From the NCBI RefSeq assembly GCF_004352825.1, contig NZ_SJRW01000002.1, positions 1,178,001 through 1,242,000 of the forward strand: a stretch of 64,000 nucleotides of DNA, in the 5' to 3' direction. A program made the position numbers and the translations under genes. Below, in pieces: positions 1 through 7,792 of the stretch (position 1 is the first letter of the stretch; each line of letters begins with the position of its first letter). A model generated the notes under the pieces. It was not told where the DNA came from. It did not search any database and saw only the letters and a program-made list of their open reading frames with translations. The DNA comes from Luteimonas arsenica (GTDB lineage Bacteria; Pseudomonadota; Gammaproteobacteria; Xanthomonadales; Xanthomonadaceae).

Positions 1-153
1 CTGGCGGGCTTCACCGCGACGGGTGTCCTGGTCGTCGCGCTCGGCCGCAGGTTCGCGCATTCTGGAGCGATCCTGGGCATCGGCCGCGATGGGTGCGGCC
101 AGGCCAAGCGACAGCAACAGGGCGGCGAGAATGGACGTCGGATGCAATGTCAT
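1..153 (-). CDS. Exported protein of unknown function, N-terminal part only
   Basis: The reading frame starts at ATG 153-151 on the minus strand and runs off the left edge after 51 codons. The first 27 residues form a clear Sec signal peptide: a short N-region, a Leu/Ala-rich core (ILAALLLSLGLAA) and an Ala-x-Ala-like cleavage region near AADAQ. The mature part begins with a very charged Arg/Glu/Asp segment. A purine-rich AGAGGGA lies about 9 nt upstream of the ATG and supports the start. No domain can be recognised from the visible part. It is divergent from the spermidine-synthase-like gene at 333, with about 180 bp of non-coding DNA between them. Confidence 0.6.
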   Translation of the reverse strand, partial: MTLHPTSILAALLLSLGLAAPIAADAQDRSRMREPAAERDDQDTRRGEARQ

Positions 154-332
154 GGCGGTGATTCCCTCTGCGATACGCCTGCACTTCACGACGAAGTTGC
201 TTAACGCGCTCTGAGAATCGCTGCTGCGCCGGGTTCCCGTTCAGCGGGGATGCGCTGTAAGCGTTTACCCGGGCGCTGTCGGGCCATGCTGCGCTGCGAT
301 AGGCTGCCCGTCTGGTGGCGACGGAGGCGGCG

Positions 333-1151
333 GTGGCGGACAGCGGAAACTGGTTCGGGAAGCTGGCGGAGGGCCTGGCCCGCCTGCGCGGCGGCAAGGT
401 GGTGGATCCGACCGGGTTGTCGCTGCCACCCGCACGCCTGCGCCGGCACAACGGCTACGTGTCCCTGCAGTTCCGCCGTGGGCAGACCCAGAGCCGCATG
501 GACGGCGACCGGCCCGAAGTCCTTCTGGTCGATTACACCCGGACCATGCTCGCGGCGCTGCTGTGGCAGCCGCGGCCCGCGCGTATCGGCATCGTCGGCC
601 TGGGCGGTGGCTCGCAGGTGAAGTTCCTGCACCGGCACCTTGCGGGCGCGTCGATCGAGGTGGTGGAGAACCACCCGGGCGTCATCGCGTTGCGCCGCGA
701 CTTCGGCATCCCCGACGACGACGACCGCCTCGAGGTCTGCCTGGACGACGGCGCGCGCTTCATCGCTGCCCGCCCGGGCCGCTACGACCTGCTGCTGGTG
801 GACGGTTACGACGACCGCGGCATCCCCGAAGCGCTGGCCACGCCGGCCTTCCACCGCGATTGCCGCCTGGCGCTGGCGCCGGGTGGCGTGCTCGCCAGCA
901 ACCTGCACTGCGACGACCCCGGTCCCTACGCCACCCGCCTGGCCGAGGCCTTTGGCCAGGAGCAGGTACTCCTGGTCAGCGAGCGGAAGATGAGCAACCA
1001 CGTCGCCTTCGCCTGGACGGGCGGAGCACCGGACGGTGGCGACGCCTGCATGGAAGCCGTGCAGGCGGCGCTGCCCGACGCCGCACGCCGCGAACTGGCC
1101 TCCGTACTGGAGCGCGTGGCCAGCGAGCTGCGACGGCGCCGGCAGGCATGA
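333..1151 (+). CDS. Spermidine synthase-like SAM-dependent methyltransferase-fold protein
   Basis: The 272-aa product has the Rossmann core of the spermine/spermidine synthase family. It shows a glycine-rich IGIVGLGGGSQ loop, then EVVENHPGVI with the acidic residue that usually binds the nucleoside ribose, and a LLLVDGYDD segment at the usual aspartate position. No S-adenosylmethionine decarboxylase gene is nearby, so a polyamine role is not supported; many such orphan paralogues have unknown substrates. GTG 333 is chosen because GGAGG lies 5 nt upstream. A second in-frame GTG at 315 is possible and would add six residues. The stop overlaps the start of the HD-domain gene (ATGA), so the two are probably translationally coupled. 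Confidence 0.75.
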   Translation: MADSGNWFGKLAEGLARLRGGKVVDPTGLSLPPARLRRHNGYVSLQFRRGQTQSRMDGDRPEVLLVDYTRTMLAALLWQPRPARIGIVGLGGGSQVKFLHRHLAGASIEVVENHPGVIALRRDFGIPDDDDRLEVCLDDGARFIAARPGRYDLLLVDGYDDRGIPEALATPAFHRDCRLALAPGGVLASNLHCDDPGPYATRLAEAFGQEQVLLVSERKMSNHVAFAWTGGAPDGGDACMEAVQAALPDAARRELASVLERVASELRRRRQA

Positions 1152-1768
1152 ACGCTCCGCTCCAGGTGCCCGTCGGGATGCTGGAGGCGCTGCGCGCCGC
1201 CTATGCCACGCCGGCGCGCGCCTACCACCACTTCGGCCACGTCGAGGCCCTGATGCGGCACTTCGACGAGGTCGCCGCAGGGCCCGGTTGGGCGCGGCCG
1301 CGCGAGGTCTGGCTGGCGCTGCTTTACCACGACGCGGTCTACGAGGCGGGGCGCCGGGACAACGAGGCGCGCTCGGCGACGCTGGCCGCCGCCGAGATCG
1401 CGCGCTGGATACCCGATGCCGGCGTGGACATCGAGCGCGTGGTCGAGCTGATCGAGCTCACCGCGCGCCACGGCACGCTGTCGCCCGCGGACCTGGGCGA
1501 AGGACCCGATGGCGACGACGCGCGCCGCTTCCTCGACTGCGACATGGCCATCCTCGGCGCCGATGCGGCGGACTTCGACGCCTACGATCGCGCGATCGAA
1601 GCGGAATACCGCGACGCGGTGCCGCGCTGGCTGTACCGGATCAACCGTCGCCGCTTCCTGCGCGGCCTGCTGCGCCGCGAACGCATCTACCTGAGCGACG
1701 ACTTCCATGACCGCCTGGACGTCGCCGCGCGGGCCAACCTGCGCCGGGCGGTGGGCGAGGGCGGCTGA
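1148..1768 (+). CDS. Predicted metal-dependent HD-superfamily phosphohydrolase
   Basis: The product is 206 aa and resembles the COG4339 group of HD-domain proteins. The visible signature is an early His in AYHHFGHVEAL, the His-Asp doublet in LLYHDAVYE around residue 60, a later ELTARHGT segment and DCDMAILG. These are the expected metal-binding positions of an HD hydrolase. The substrate is unknown. The gene begins inside the preceding stop codon (ATGA), so it is in the same operon as the spermidine-synthase-like gene. No signal peptide or membrane segment is seen, which suggests a cytoplasmic enzyme. Confidence 0.8.
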   Translation: MNAPLQVPVGMLEALRAAYATPARAYHHFGHVEALMRHFDEVAAGPGWARPREVWLALLYHDAVYEAGRRDNEARSATLAAAEIARWIPDAGVDIERVVELIELTARHGTLSPADLGEGPDGDDARRFLDCDMAILGADAADFDAYDRAIEAEYRDAVPRWLYRINRRRFLRGLLRRERIYLSDDFHDRLDVAARANLRRAVGEGG

Positions 1769-1824
1769 GCCGCGGCGCGGCGTTTTCGCACGCCGGTAGC
1801 AGTCCGCGGGTATCCTTGGCCGCG

Positions 1825-2199
1825 ATGGCCAAGCTGCTGCTCAACATGAGGATGGTCCCGGACGACGAGGCGGACGACGTCCGCGGCTTCCTGCGCGAAC
1901 ACGGCATCGCCTTCCACGAGACCCGGCCCAGCCGCTGGGGCATTTCCTACGGCGGCATCTGGGTGTCCGAGGATGCCGACTACCCGCGTGCGCGCGGGCT
2001 GATGGACGAGTACCAGTCCGCACGCCAGGCACGGGCGCGCGCCGAGCGAGCCGGTGAACTGCAGGACGGCAGCGCCGAAACCTTCGCCGACATCCTGCGC
2101 CGCGAGCCGCTGCGCGTGCTCGGGATCCTGGTGGGCATCGTCTTCATGCTTGCGCTGGTGGCCTTGCCGGTGGTGCTGCTGTGGCGCGCGGGGGCGTGA
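1825..2199 (+). CDS. Small conserved protein with C-terminal membrane anchor
   Basis: The 124-aa product starts at ATG 1825 (MAKLLLNMRMVPDDEADDV); a TTG at 1816 is a weaker alternative. The first 75 residues form a small alpha/beta domain, with a conserved-looking GISYGGIWVSEDADYPRA stretch, that resembles domains which bind or modulate other proteins. The C-terminus is one transmembrane helix (roughly residues 97-120) followed by WRAGA. Proteins of this layout are common in Xanthomonadaceae and uncharacterised (DUF6164-like, by recall). The next gene probably starts at a GTG overlapping its stop. Confidence 0.65.
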   Translation: MAKLLLNMRMVPDDEADDVRGFLREHGIAFHETRPSRWGISYGGIWVSEDADYPRARGLMDEYQSARQARARAERAGELQDGSAETFADILRREPLRVLGILVGIVFMLALVALPVVLLWRAGA

Positions 2200-3101
2200 A
2201 CCCGGAGTCCCGGCCGGGCAGGAGACCCTACTGGCCGGACCGTTCCGCATACCGGCGGAGGATGTCCGCGCGCCGCGTGTCCAAGGTGGCGATAGTGCTG
2301 GTGCTGGTGCTGCCCTGGTTCGGCTACCGCTACGTGCGCGACTGGTTCGTGCAGCCGGAGGTTGAAGCCACGGTCGCGGAGGAATCTTCGGCAGCCGTCG
2401 CGGAACCGGCGGCCGCACCCGCGACGGCGCCGCATGCGGCCGCGCCGTCGCTGGTGGCCGAGGCGCCGCGCGATCCGCAAGCCGCCACCGGGCGCAGCGA
2501 GGCCGTGGCCGAACGGGAGGTAGAGGCCATCGGCCGCGATGCGCGCGCCGGCGACGGCGAGGCGGCGGTCGCCCGGCTGCAGGACCTGGGCGCGCAGATG
2601 CACCGCGAGGTGCTGCTGGCCGACCGCGGCAGCGCGGTGCGTCGCGAGGCCGCGCGCGCCGAGGTCGCGTCCATGGGCGGGGTGCGCGGCGCGGGCTGGA
2701 TCGATCGGATGACGATGCTGGTGCTGGTGTCCGGGCGCGGCGCCGGGCATTCGACCGTTGCCGAGGCCTGCCGCCGGCTGGCGACGCATGGCGATGTCGC
2801 CGGCCTCGCGGTGAGGGTCCAGGAGGTGGCCGGAGACGACGTGTCGGGAGCGGTCCTGCAGGGTGAATGCAGGGCCGGTCTGTCCGGCAATGCAGCAGCG
2901 GTGACCGGCATGCCGCTGCCGTTCCCGGGCCGGCCGCTGGTGACGCGGCGGGCGGACGGCAGCCTCGGCGACGCGGCCGCGACGGAGGAAGACCCGGAAG
3001 CCGCCGCCGAACGCCGCCGGCGCGAGGAGGAGAGCCTGCGCATCCTCAGCGAAAGCACGCCCGAGCTGCCCACGGCCGACGTACCTCGGGTCGACCCCTG
3101 A
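2196..3101 (+). CDS. Hypothetical single-pass membrane protein with Ala/Glu-rich linker
   Basis: The product is about 301 aa. After a basic N-terminus (RRVSKVA) comes one hydrophobic segment (IVLVLVLPWFGY). It is followed by a long Ala/Pro/Glu-rich linker and a mostly helical domain of unknown function with two late cysteines. The topology suggests an inner-membrane anchor with the body in the periplasm. GTG 2196 overlaps the previous stop (GTGA) and implies coupling. ATG 2262 (MSARRVSK) is an alternative but sits too close to its purine tract. No family is recognised. Confidence 0.5.
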   Translation: MNPESRPGRRPYWPDRSAYRRRMSARRVSKVAIVLVLVLPWFGYRYVRDWFVQPEVEATVAEESSAAVAEPAAAPATAPHAAAPSLVAEAPRDPQAATGRSEAVAEREVEAIGRDARAGDGEAAVARLQDLGAQMHREVLLADRGSAVRREAARAEVASMGGVRGAGWIDRMTMLVLVSGRGAGHSTVAEACRRLATHGDVAGLAVRVQEVAGDDVSGAVLQGECRAGLSGNAAAVTGMPLPFPGRPLVTRRADGSLGDAAATEEDPEAAAERRRREEESLRILSESTPELPTADVPRVDP

Positions 3102-3161
3102 CGCGCGGTGAACATCCGGCGACTATCATCAGCGTCCTGCTCCGCTGTTCCGGAATCCGAA

Positions 3162-3785
3162 TTGAACCTGCGTACCTGCCGTCACTCCCTGCTCCTCGCC
3201 GCGCTGGCCTGCTGCATCGCCGCGCCCGGCTGCGCGCGCGACGACGCCGGTGCTGCCGGCGGCGCCACCCAACCGCCCGCCACCAGCGCCCCGCCACCCG
3301 CGCCCCGCGCCTCGATGGAGCCCGACACCACCAACGCGCCGATCGAGCGGGCCGCGCCGCCGACCCTGCAGCCGGTGGCCCTGGGCCGCTTCACCGCCGC
3401 CGACCGTGTGTCCGCGGCCATGACCGGTGACATCGACATCACGGATTCGCGGATCACCGGCGCCAACGGCGCGGATTTCGTCACCGAGCGCGTGGCCATC
3501 GTCCGCGGCGGCGACGAGTTCGCCGCCGCCCAGCGCTACGCCGACGTGATGCGGGTCGACGCCGGCCACCCGGTGGAACTGCGCCGCGTGCTCGACGAGG
3601 TGCGCGGCGCGGACGGGCAGGGCTTCTGCAACAGCATGAAGACCGGGTTCCTGGCGCTGGCGAGCTACGAGGAAGCGGGCATGCGCGTGGTCAAGCTGAT
3701 GGCCCTGCAGGGCGATGGCATCCCCGCGGCGACGGCCACGGACACGCAGCTGTGCGCAGCGACCAGCTACGAGGCGGCGCGCTGA
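3162..3785 (+). CDS. Putative lipoprotein of unknown function
   Basis: The likely start is TTG 3162, giving MNLRTCRHSLLLAALACCIAAPGC. This is a signal peptide ending in a lipobox-like APGC, so Cys24 may be lipidated. A Pro/Ala-rich tether of about 40 residues follows. The C-terminal domain contains two Cys (in GFCNSMK and TQLCAAT) that could form a disulfide. The function is unknown. An in-frame ATG at 3108 would place a charged stretch before the signal and is less likely. The gene ends one base before the stop of the convergent flavoprotein gene. Confidence 0.6.
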   Translation: MNLRTCRHSLLLAALACCIAAPGCARDDAGAAGGATQPPATSAPPPAPRASMEPDTTNAPIERAAPPTLQPVALGRFTAADRVSAAMTGDIDITDSRITGANGADFVTERVAIVRGGDEFAAAQRYADVMRVDAGHPVELRRVLDEVRGADGQGFCNSMKTGFLALASYEEAGMRVVKLMALQGDGIPAATATDTQLCAATSYEAAR

Positions 3786-3786
3786 C

Positions 3787-4968
3787 TCAGGCCACTTCGC
3801 CCGCGGCGCGGCCCGACGCCCAGGCCCACTGGAAGTTGTAGCCGCCCAGCCAGCCGGTGACGTCGACGACCTCGCCGATGAAGTACAGGCCGGGCACCTT
3901 GCGCGACATCATCGTCGACGAGGACAGCCCGTGGGTGTCGACGCCGCCGAGGGTGACTTCGGCGGTGCGGTAGCCCTCGGTGCCGCTGGCCACCACAGGC
4001 CAGGCCGAGAGCGCGGCCGCGGCGTGCGCGAGCATCGGCTCATCGAACTGCTTCATCGGGCGATCGCCCAGCCAGTGTTCGCACAGGCGCTGGGCGAAGC
4101 GCTTGGGCATGCGTTCGGCCAGCACCGTGCGCAGTTCGCTGTCCGGGCGCGCGGCGCGCTGTTCGCGCAGGAAGGCCAGCGCGTCGACGCCGGGCAGCAG
4201 GTCGATCGCCAGCGCTTCGCCCGGCTCCCAGTACGAGGACACCTGCAGGATCGCCGGGCCGCTGAGGCCGCGGTGGGTCACCAGCATCGCGTTGCGGAAG
4301 GATTGCCCGCGGCTCGTGGTTTCGACCTCCAGCGCGAGTCCGCTGAGGCCGTCGAGGCGCTCCGAATGCGTGCCGGTCAGCACCAGCGGCACCAGGCCCG
4401 CGCGCGTAGGCAGCAGCTCGTGGCCGAACTGGCGCGCCAGCGCGTAGCCCAGGCCGCTGCCGCCGAGTGTGGGGATCGACAGGCCGCCGGTGGCGACGAC
4501 CAGGGACTGTGCGGCGATGCGGCCCTGGGCGGTGTCGACCAGGAAGCCTTCGCCTTCGTGCGCGACGGCGTCGACGCGGCAGTCGAGGCTGATGTCGACG
4601 CCGGCGTCGGCGCATTCGTCGAGCAGCATGCGCAGGATCAGCTTCGAGGATTCGTCGCAGAACAGCTGGCCCAGTTCCTTCTCGTGCCAGGCGATGCCGT
4701 GGCGGTCGACGAGGTCGATGAAGTCGGCCGGTGTGTAGCGCGCCAGCGCCGATTTGCAGAAGTGTGGGTTGGCGGAAATGAAGTTGGCGGGCGTGGTGCC
4801 GGTGTTGGTGAAATTGCAGCGGCCGCCGCCAGACATCAGGATCTTCTTGCCGGGTTTGTTCGAGCGCTCGACCACGCGCACGCGCCGGCCGCGCTGGCCG
4901 GCGGTGAGGGCACACATCAGGCCCGCGGCGCCGGCCCCGATGACCAGCACGTCGCAGGAAATCGTCAT
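3787..4968 (-). CDS. NAD(P)/FAD-dependent oxidoreductase, YhiN/HI0933 family
   Basis: The 393-aa product begins with a classic dinucleotide-binding fold: DVLVIGAGAAGLMCALTAG (GxGxxG) ending at an acidic residue in RVVERS. The family-typical segment KILMSGGGRCNFTN follows. A second glycine-rich FAD contact (SLVVATGGLSIPTLG) is near residue 170. The C-terminal GLYFIGEVVDVTGWLGGYN motif is diagnostic of the HI0933/YhiN flavoprotein family. Length matches the family (about 390-400 aa). The physiological substrate is unknown. The gene is monocistronic and convergent with the upstream lipoprotein gene. Confidence 0.88.
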   Translation of the reverse strand: MTISCDVLVIGAGAAGLMCALTAGQRGRRVRVVERSNKPGKKILMSGGGRCNFTNTGTTPANFISANPHFCKSALARYTPADFIDLVDRHGIAWHEKELGQLFCDESSKLILRMLLDECADAGVDISLDCRVDAVAHEGEGFLVDTAQGRIAAQSLVVATGGLSIPTLGGSGLGYALARQFGHELLPTRAGLVPLVLTGTHSERLDGLSGLALEVETTSRGQSFRNAMLVTHRGLSGPAILQVSSYWEPGEALAIDLLPGVDALAFLREQRAARPDSELRTVLAERMPKRFAQRLCEHWLGDRPMKQFDEPMLAHAAAALSAWPVVASGTEGYRTAEVTLGGVDTHGLSSSTMMSRKVPGLYFIGEVVDVTGWLGGYNFQWAWASGRAAGEVA

Positions 4969-5082
4969 GGCGAAAGGATAGCCCGGCGTTTGCGCCTGCT
5001 GCGTCCGGTCAGGTGGCAGCTCGACTTTGCCTGGTTGATCGGGGCGTTTTCTGAAGGGCGTCGCCTCGTGTGGGTTCGCGCT

Positions 5083-5200
5083 GCGGGAGGCGGCTGGCGG
5101 GGGGAGTGCTCCGCCCCGCCGTCAGCCATCCATGGCTGAAGCGGGGCCGTGGGCCATCCATGGCCCACTCTCCGCACTCCCCCCGCCATCCACCTCCCGC
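5083..5200. repeat. Nested inverted repeat element (copy 1)
   Basis: The outer arms 5083-5109 and 5174-5200 are inverted repeats of 27 nt matching at 25 positions. Inside lie two perfect smaller palindromes, CAGCCATCCATGGCTG at 5123-5138 and GGGCCATCCATGGCCC at 5151-5166. The whole 118-nt unit could fold into a branched hairpin. It sits in the non-coding gap between the YhiN-type gene and the small membrane protein gene. No ORF here is credible. It looks like a REP/MITE-type intergenic element. Confidence 0.75.
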
Positions 5201-5375
5201 ACCACCGTCGATGGCTTCGGGGGAGGAGGGCCAGCCCCGACTCTCCGGTTCGAGTGCCGCCGCAAGGCAGCATCCGTTCAATCGTTGTGATGTAGAGGGG
5301 TGCAGGAGTAGGGGCGTGGGGCCGCAGGATCGCGGCCTTTCGAAGCCGAACCACTTCAATCCCGCCGGAGCGGGG

Positions 5376-5471
5376 CGCTGCGGGGTGGGTATGGACAGCG
5401 CACAAGGATGTGCGCGGTAGGCGAATCAGCCATGGATGGCTGCTTCGCCGGTACATACCCACCCCGCAGCG
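5376..5471. repeat. Nested inverted repeat element (copy 2)
   Basis: The outer arms CGCTGCGGGGTGGGTATG (5376-5393) and its exact complement (5454-5471) form a perfect 18-bp inverted repeat. The inner stem contains CAGCCATGGATGGCTG (5429-5444), the exact reverse complement of the inner palindrome of copy 1, flanked by GGCGAA/TTCGCC. Together with copy 1 this explains most of the gene-free stretch 4969-5575. I see no gene in the stretch 5201-5375 between them. Confidence 0.75.
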
Positions 5472-5563
5472 ACACGCGTCCCACCCGAAGCCGGCAAACG
5501 GCTTCTCCACGACCACGACCACGCACAGCCACGCGCGCGCAGTGCAGCAGTGCGCAGTCCACG

Positions 5564-5569
5564 TAGAAT
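5564..5569 (+). promoter_or_regulatory. -10 box TAGAAT for a leaderless transcript
   Basis: TAGAAT lies six bases before ATG 5576. The same box and spacing occur before trhO at 15388-15393. This geometry would place the transcription start at or next to the start codon. No Shine-Dalgarno sequence fits the gap. No clear -35 hexamer is visible. Confidence 0.5.
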
Positions 5570-5575
5570 GCCCGG

Positions 5576-5656
5576 ATGCGCGATACGACCCCTGCTACCA
5601 GCGATCTGAAGTCCGGCGCCGCGGCACGCGCGGTGCGTGCCGGGGTGCGCCCGTGA
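5576..5656 (+). CDS. Possible 26-aa leaderless leader peptide
   Basis: A 27-codon frame from ATG 5576 to TGA 5654-5656 encodes MRDTTPATSDLKSGAAARAV followed by RAGVRP. It begins six bases after a TAGAAT -10 box. Its stop overlaps the GTG start of the next gene (GTGA at 5653). This is the arrangement expected if translation of the short frame delivers ribosomes to the membrane-protein gene. No family is recognised. It may be only a coupling leader. Confidence 0.35.
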   Translation: MRDTTPATSDLKSGAAARAVRAGVRP

Positions 5657-5829
5657 GTTGGCTTGGTCTGGTCGCGGTCATCATCGGCCTGTACCTGGCC
5701 TTCAAGGTCGCAGGCATGGTGCTGAAGCTTGCGCTGTGGGTGCTGATCGTGGTCGCCGCCTACTGGTGGCTGGCGCCGCTGTTCGGCTGGCCATCGCTCG
5801 AGGAAGTCGTCTACGTCCTCGGACCCTGA
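5653..5829 (+). CDS. Small two-helix membrane protein
   Basis: The product is 58 aa and starts at GTG 5653 with MSWLGLVAVIIGLYLAFKVA. It consists of two hydrophobic helices separated by a short turn (GMVLKLALWVLIVVAAYWWL) and ends in a short tail (PSLEEVVYVLGP). No catalytic residues are visible. Small hydrophobic proteins of this type are conserved in Xanthomonadaceae without known function. Its start overlaps the stop of the preceding 26-codon frame. It is convergent with deaD, separated by a strong inverted repeat. Confidence 0.65.
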   Translation: MSWLGLVAVIIGLYLAFKVAGMVLKLALWVLIVVAAYWWLAPLFGWPSLEEVVYVLGP

Positions 5830-5841
5830 GCAGCGCGCGTT

Positions 5842-5907
5842 TGTGGGAGCGGCTATAGCCGCGATCCGGGCCGCGGCAGGCCAATCGCGGCTATAGCCGC
5901 TCCCACA
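5842..5907. repeat. Intergenic inverted repeat (GTGGGAGCGGCTATAGCCGC family)
   Basis: GTGGGAGCGGCTATAGCCGC and its exact complement form arms of about 24 bp (5842-5865 and 5883-5907). Each arm itself contains the palindrome GCGGCTATAGCCGC. Such elements are dispersed through genomes of Xanthomonadaceae and some pseudomonads. Here it sits between two convergent genes, so the transcribed hairpin may act as a bidirectional terminator or RNA end stabiliser. Confidence 0.85.
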
Positions 5908-5914
5908 GCAGCCG

Positions 5915-7720
5915 TCATCCGGGGCGCGGGCCCTTGCGGTGCGGCTTGCGCGGCGGGAACGGCTTCTTGCCGAAGGGCTTCTTCACGAAGGGCTTGCGGC
6001 CGGGCGACTTGCCCGCGGTGTCCGGCGGCTCGCCGTCCAGGGTGATCCGCAGCTGCTGGCCCGCGCACCACACGCCCTTGAGGTGGGCCATGGTCTGCGG
6101 CGGCATGCCCTCGGGCAGGTCGATCAGGCTGTGGTCCTCGAAGATCTCGATCCGGCCGATGTGCTTCGACTCGATGTTGGCCTCGTTCGCGATCGCACCG
6201 ACGATGTTGCCCGGTTTCACGCCGTGGTCGTAGCCGACTTCGACGCGGAAGGTCTGCATGCCTTGCTGCGGCGGGCGCGGCACGCGCTCCTTCTTCGGGA
6301 AGGCGGGGCGGTCGTCCCGCTCGTGGCGCCCCGGGCGCTCGCGGCCACCGCGATCTTCGCCGTCAAAGCCGCGAGCCGGCCGGGGCTCGCGCTTCGGCGC
6401 CTCCATCAGCAGCGGCACGTCGCCGCGCGCCATCTTCGCCAGCGCCGCGGCGATTTCCACCGCCGGTACGTTGAACTCGCGCTCGTAGTCTTCGACCAGT
6501 GACTGGAACAGGGCCAATTCGCCGGTGGCCAAGGTATCCGTGATGGACTGCTTGAACTTGCCGATGCGGGCGTCGTTGACGTTCTCCACCGTCGGCAGGT
6601 CCATCTGCTCGATCGGCTGCCGGGTGGCGCGCTCGATCGCGCGCAGCAGGTTGCGCTCGCGCGGGGCGATGAACAGGATGGCCTCGCCGCTGCGCCCGGC
6701 GCGGCCGGTGCGGCCGATGCGGTGGACGTAGCTCTCGGTGTCGTAGGGCACGTCGTAGTTCAGCACGTGGCTGATGCGGTCCACGTCCAGGCCGCGCGCG
6801 GCGACGTCGGTCGCCACCAGGATGTCGATCTTGCCGTCCTTGAGCTGGGCGATGGTGCGCTCGCGCTGCGGCTGGGCGATGTCGCCGTTGATGGCCGCGG
6901 CGGCGAAACCGCGCGCCTGCAGCTTCTCCGCCAGTTCCTCGGTCGCCTGCTTGGTGCGGGTGAACACGATCATGCCGTCGAAGGGCTCGGCCTCGAGGAT
7001 GCGGGTGATCGCATCGAGCTTGTTGGTGCCGCTGACCATCCAGTAGCGCTGGCGGATGTTGCGCGCGGTGCTGGTGGCGGACTTGATCGCGACCTCGACC
7101 GGGTCGCGCAGGTAGGTCTGGGCGATGCGCCGGATCGGCGGCGGCATGGTGGCCGAGAACAGCGCCACCTGGCGGCTCTCGGGCGTGCGTGCGAGCACGG
7201 CTTCGACGTCGTCGATGAAGCCCATGCGCAGCATCTCGTCGGCTTCGTCTAGCACCAGCATGCGCAGCTCGGACAGGTCCAGCGAACCCTTCTCGATGTG
7301 GTCGATCACGCGCCCGGGCGTGCCCACGACCACCTGCACGCCGCGGCGCAGGGCCTGCAGCTGCGGGCCGTAGCCCTGGCCGCCGTAGATCGGCAGCACC
7401 TGGAAGCCGGGCAGGAAGGCGGCGTACTTCTGGAAGGCCTCGGCGACCTGGATCGCGAGCTCGCGGGTCGGCGCCAGCACCAGCACCTGCGGCTTGCGCG
7501 CGGCGGGGTCCAGGCGCGCCATCGCCGGCAGCGCGAAGGCGGCGGTCTTGCCGGTGCCGGTCTGGGCCTGGCCGAGCACGTCGCGACCGGCCAGCAGCGG
7601 CGGGATGGTGGCGGCCTGGATCGGCGAGGGCGATTCATAGCCCACCGCGGCCAGCGCCTGCAGCAGCGGCTGCGGCAGGCCGAGGTCGGTGAACAGCGGG
7701 GCGGGGGTGTCGGAACTCAT
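5915..7720 (-). CDS. deaD: DEAD-box ATP-dependent RNA helicase DeaD/CsdA
   Basis: The 601-aa product has the full helicase core: Q-motif region near residues 9-35, Walker A AQTGTGKT (52-59), PTRELA (motif Ia), TPGR, DEAD at 158-161, SAT, and HRIGRTGRAGR (motif VI). After the core comes a charged linker and a DbpA-type RNA-binding domain (MQTFRVEVGYDHGV to about GEPP). The protein ends in a Lys/Arg/Pro-rich tail. This layout is that of DeaD/CsdA, which remodels structured RNA in ribosome assembly and mRNA decay, notably in the cold. A TAGAAT box lies about 45 bp upstream. Confidence 0.93.
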   Translation of the reverse strand: MSSDTPAPLFTDLGLPQPLLQALAAVGYESPSPIQAATIPPLLAGRDVLGQAQTGTGKTAAFALPAMARLDPAARKPQVLVLAPTRELAIQVAEAFQKYAAFLPGFQVLPIYGGQGYGPQLQALRRGVQVVVGTPGRVIDHIEKGSLDLSELRMLVLDEADEMLRMGFIDDVEAVLARTPESRQVALFSATMPPPIRRIAQTYLRDPVEVAIKSATSTARNIRQRYWMVSGTNKLDAITRILEAEPFDGMIVFTRTKQATEELAEKLQARGFAAAAINGDIAQPQRERTIAQLKDGKIDILVATDVAARGLDVDRISHVLNYDVPYDTESYVHRIGRTGRAGRSGEAILFIAPRERNLLRAIERATRQPIEQMDLPTVENVNDARIGKFKQSITDTLATGELALFQSLVEDYEREFNVPAVEIAAALAKMARGDVPLLMEAPKREPRPARGFDGEDRGGRERPGRHERDDRPAFPKKERVPRPPQQGMQTFRVEVGYDHGVKPGNIVGAIANEANIESKHIGRIEIFEDHSLIDLPEGMPPQTMAHLKGVWCAGQQLRITLDGEPPDTAGKSPGRKPFVKKPFGKKPFPPRKPHRKGPRPG

Positions 7721-7763
7721 CTGCGGCCTCGTTTCGGGGCCGGGACGGCCTTGCGGGCTGCGG

Positions 7764-7769
7764 ATTCTA
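7764..7769 (-). promoter_or_regulatory. -10 box for deaD
   Basis: Reading on the minus strand, TAGAAT occupies 7769-7764, about 44 nt upstream of the deaD ATG at 7720. It would give a 5' leader of roughly 35-40 nt. No consensus -35 is visible. Confidence 0.4.
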
Positions 7770-7792
7770 CGCCTCGCGACGCCTGCGCGGGG

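Noticed and set aside
333-1151. True spermidine synthase (speE)
   Set aside because: No decarboxylase partner is present and the fold alone is shared by many orphan methyltransferase-like proteins, so no gene symbol is given.
3715-5139. 474-codon plus-strand ORF opposite the YhiN-type gene
   Set aside because: The minus strand has intact FAD-binding motifs; the plus frame has no start signal and no recognisable domain.
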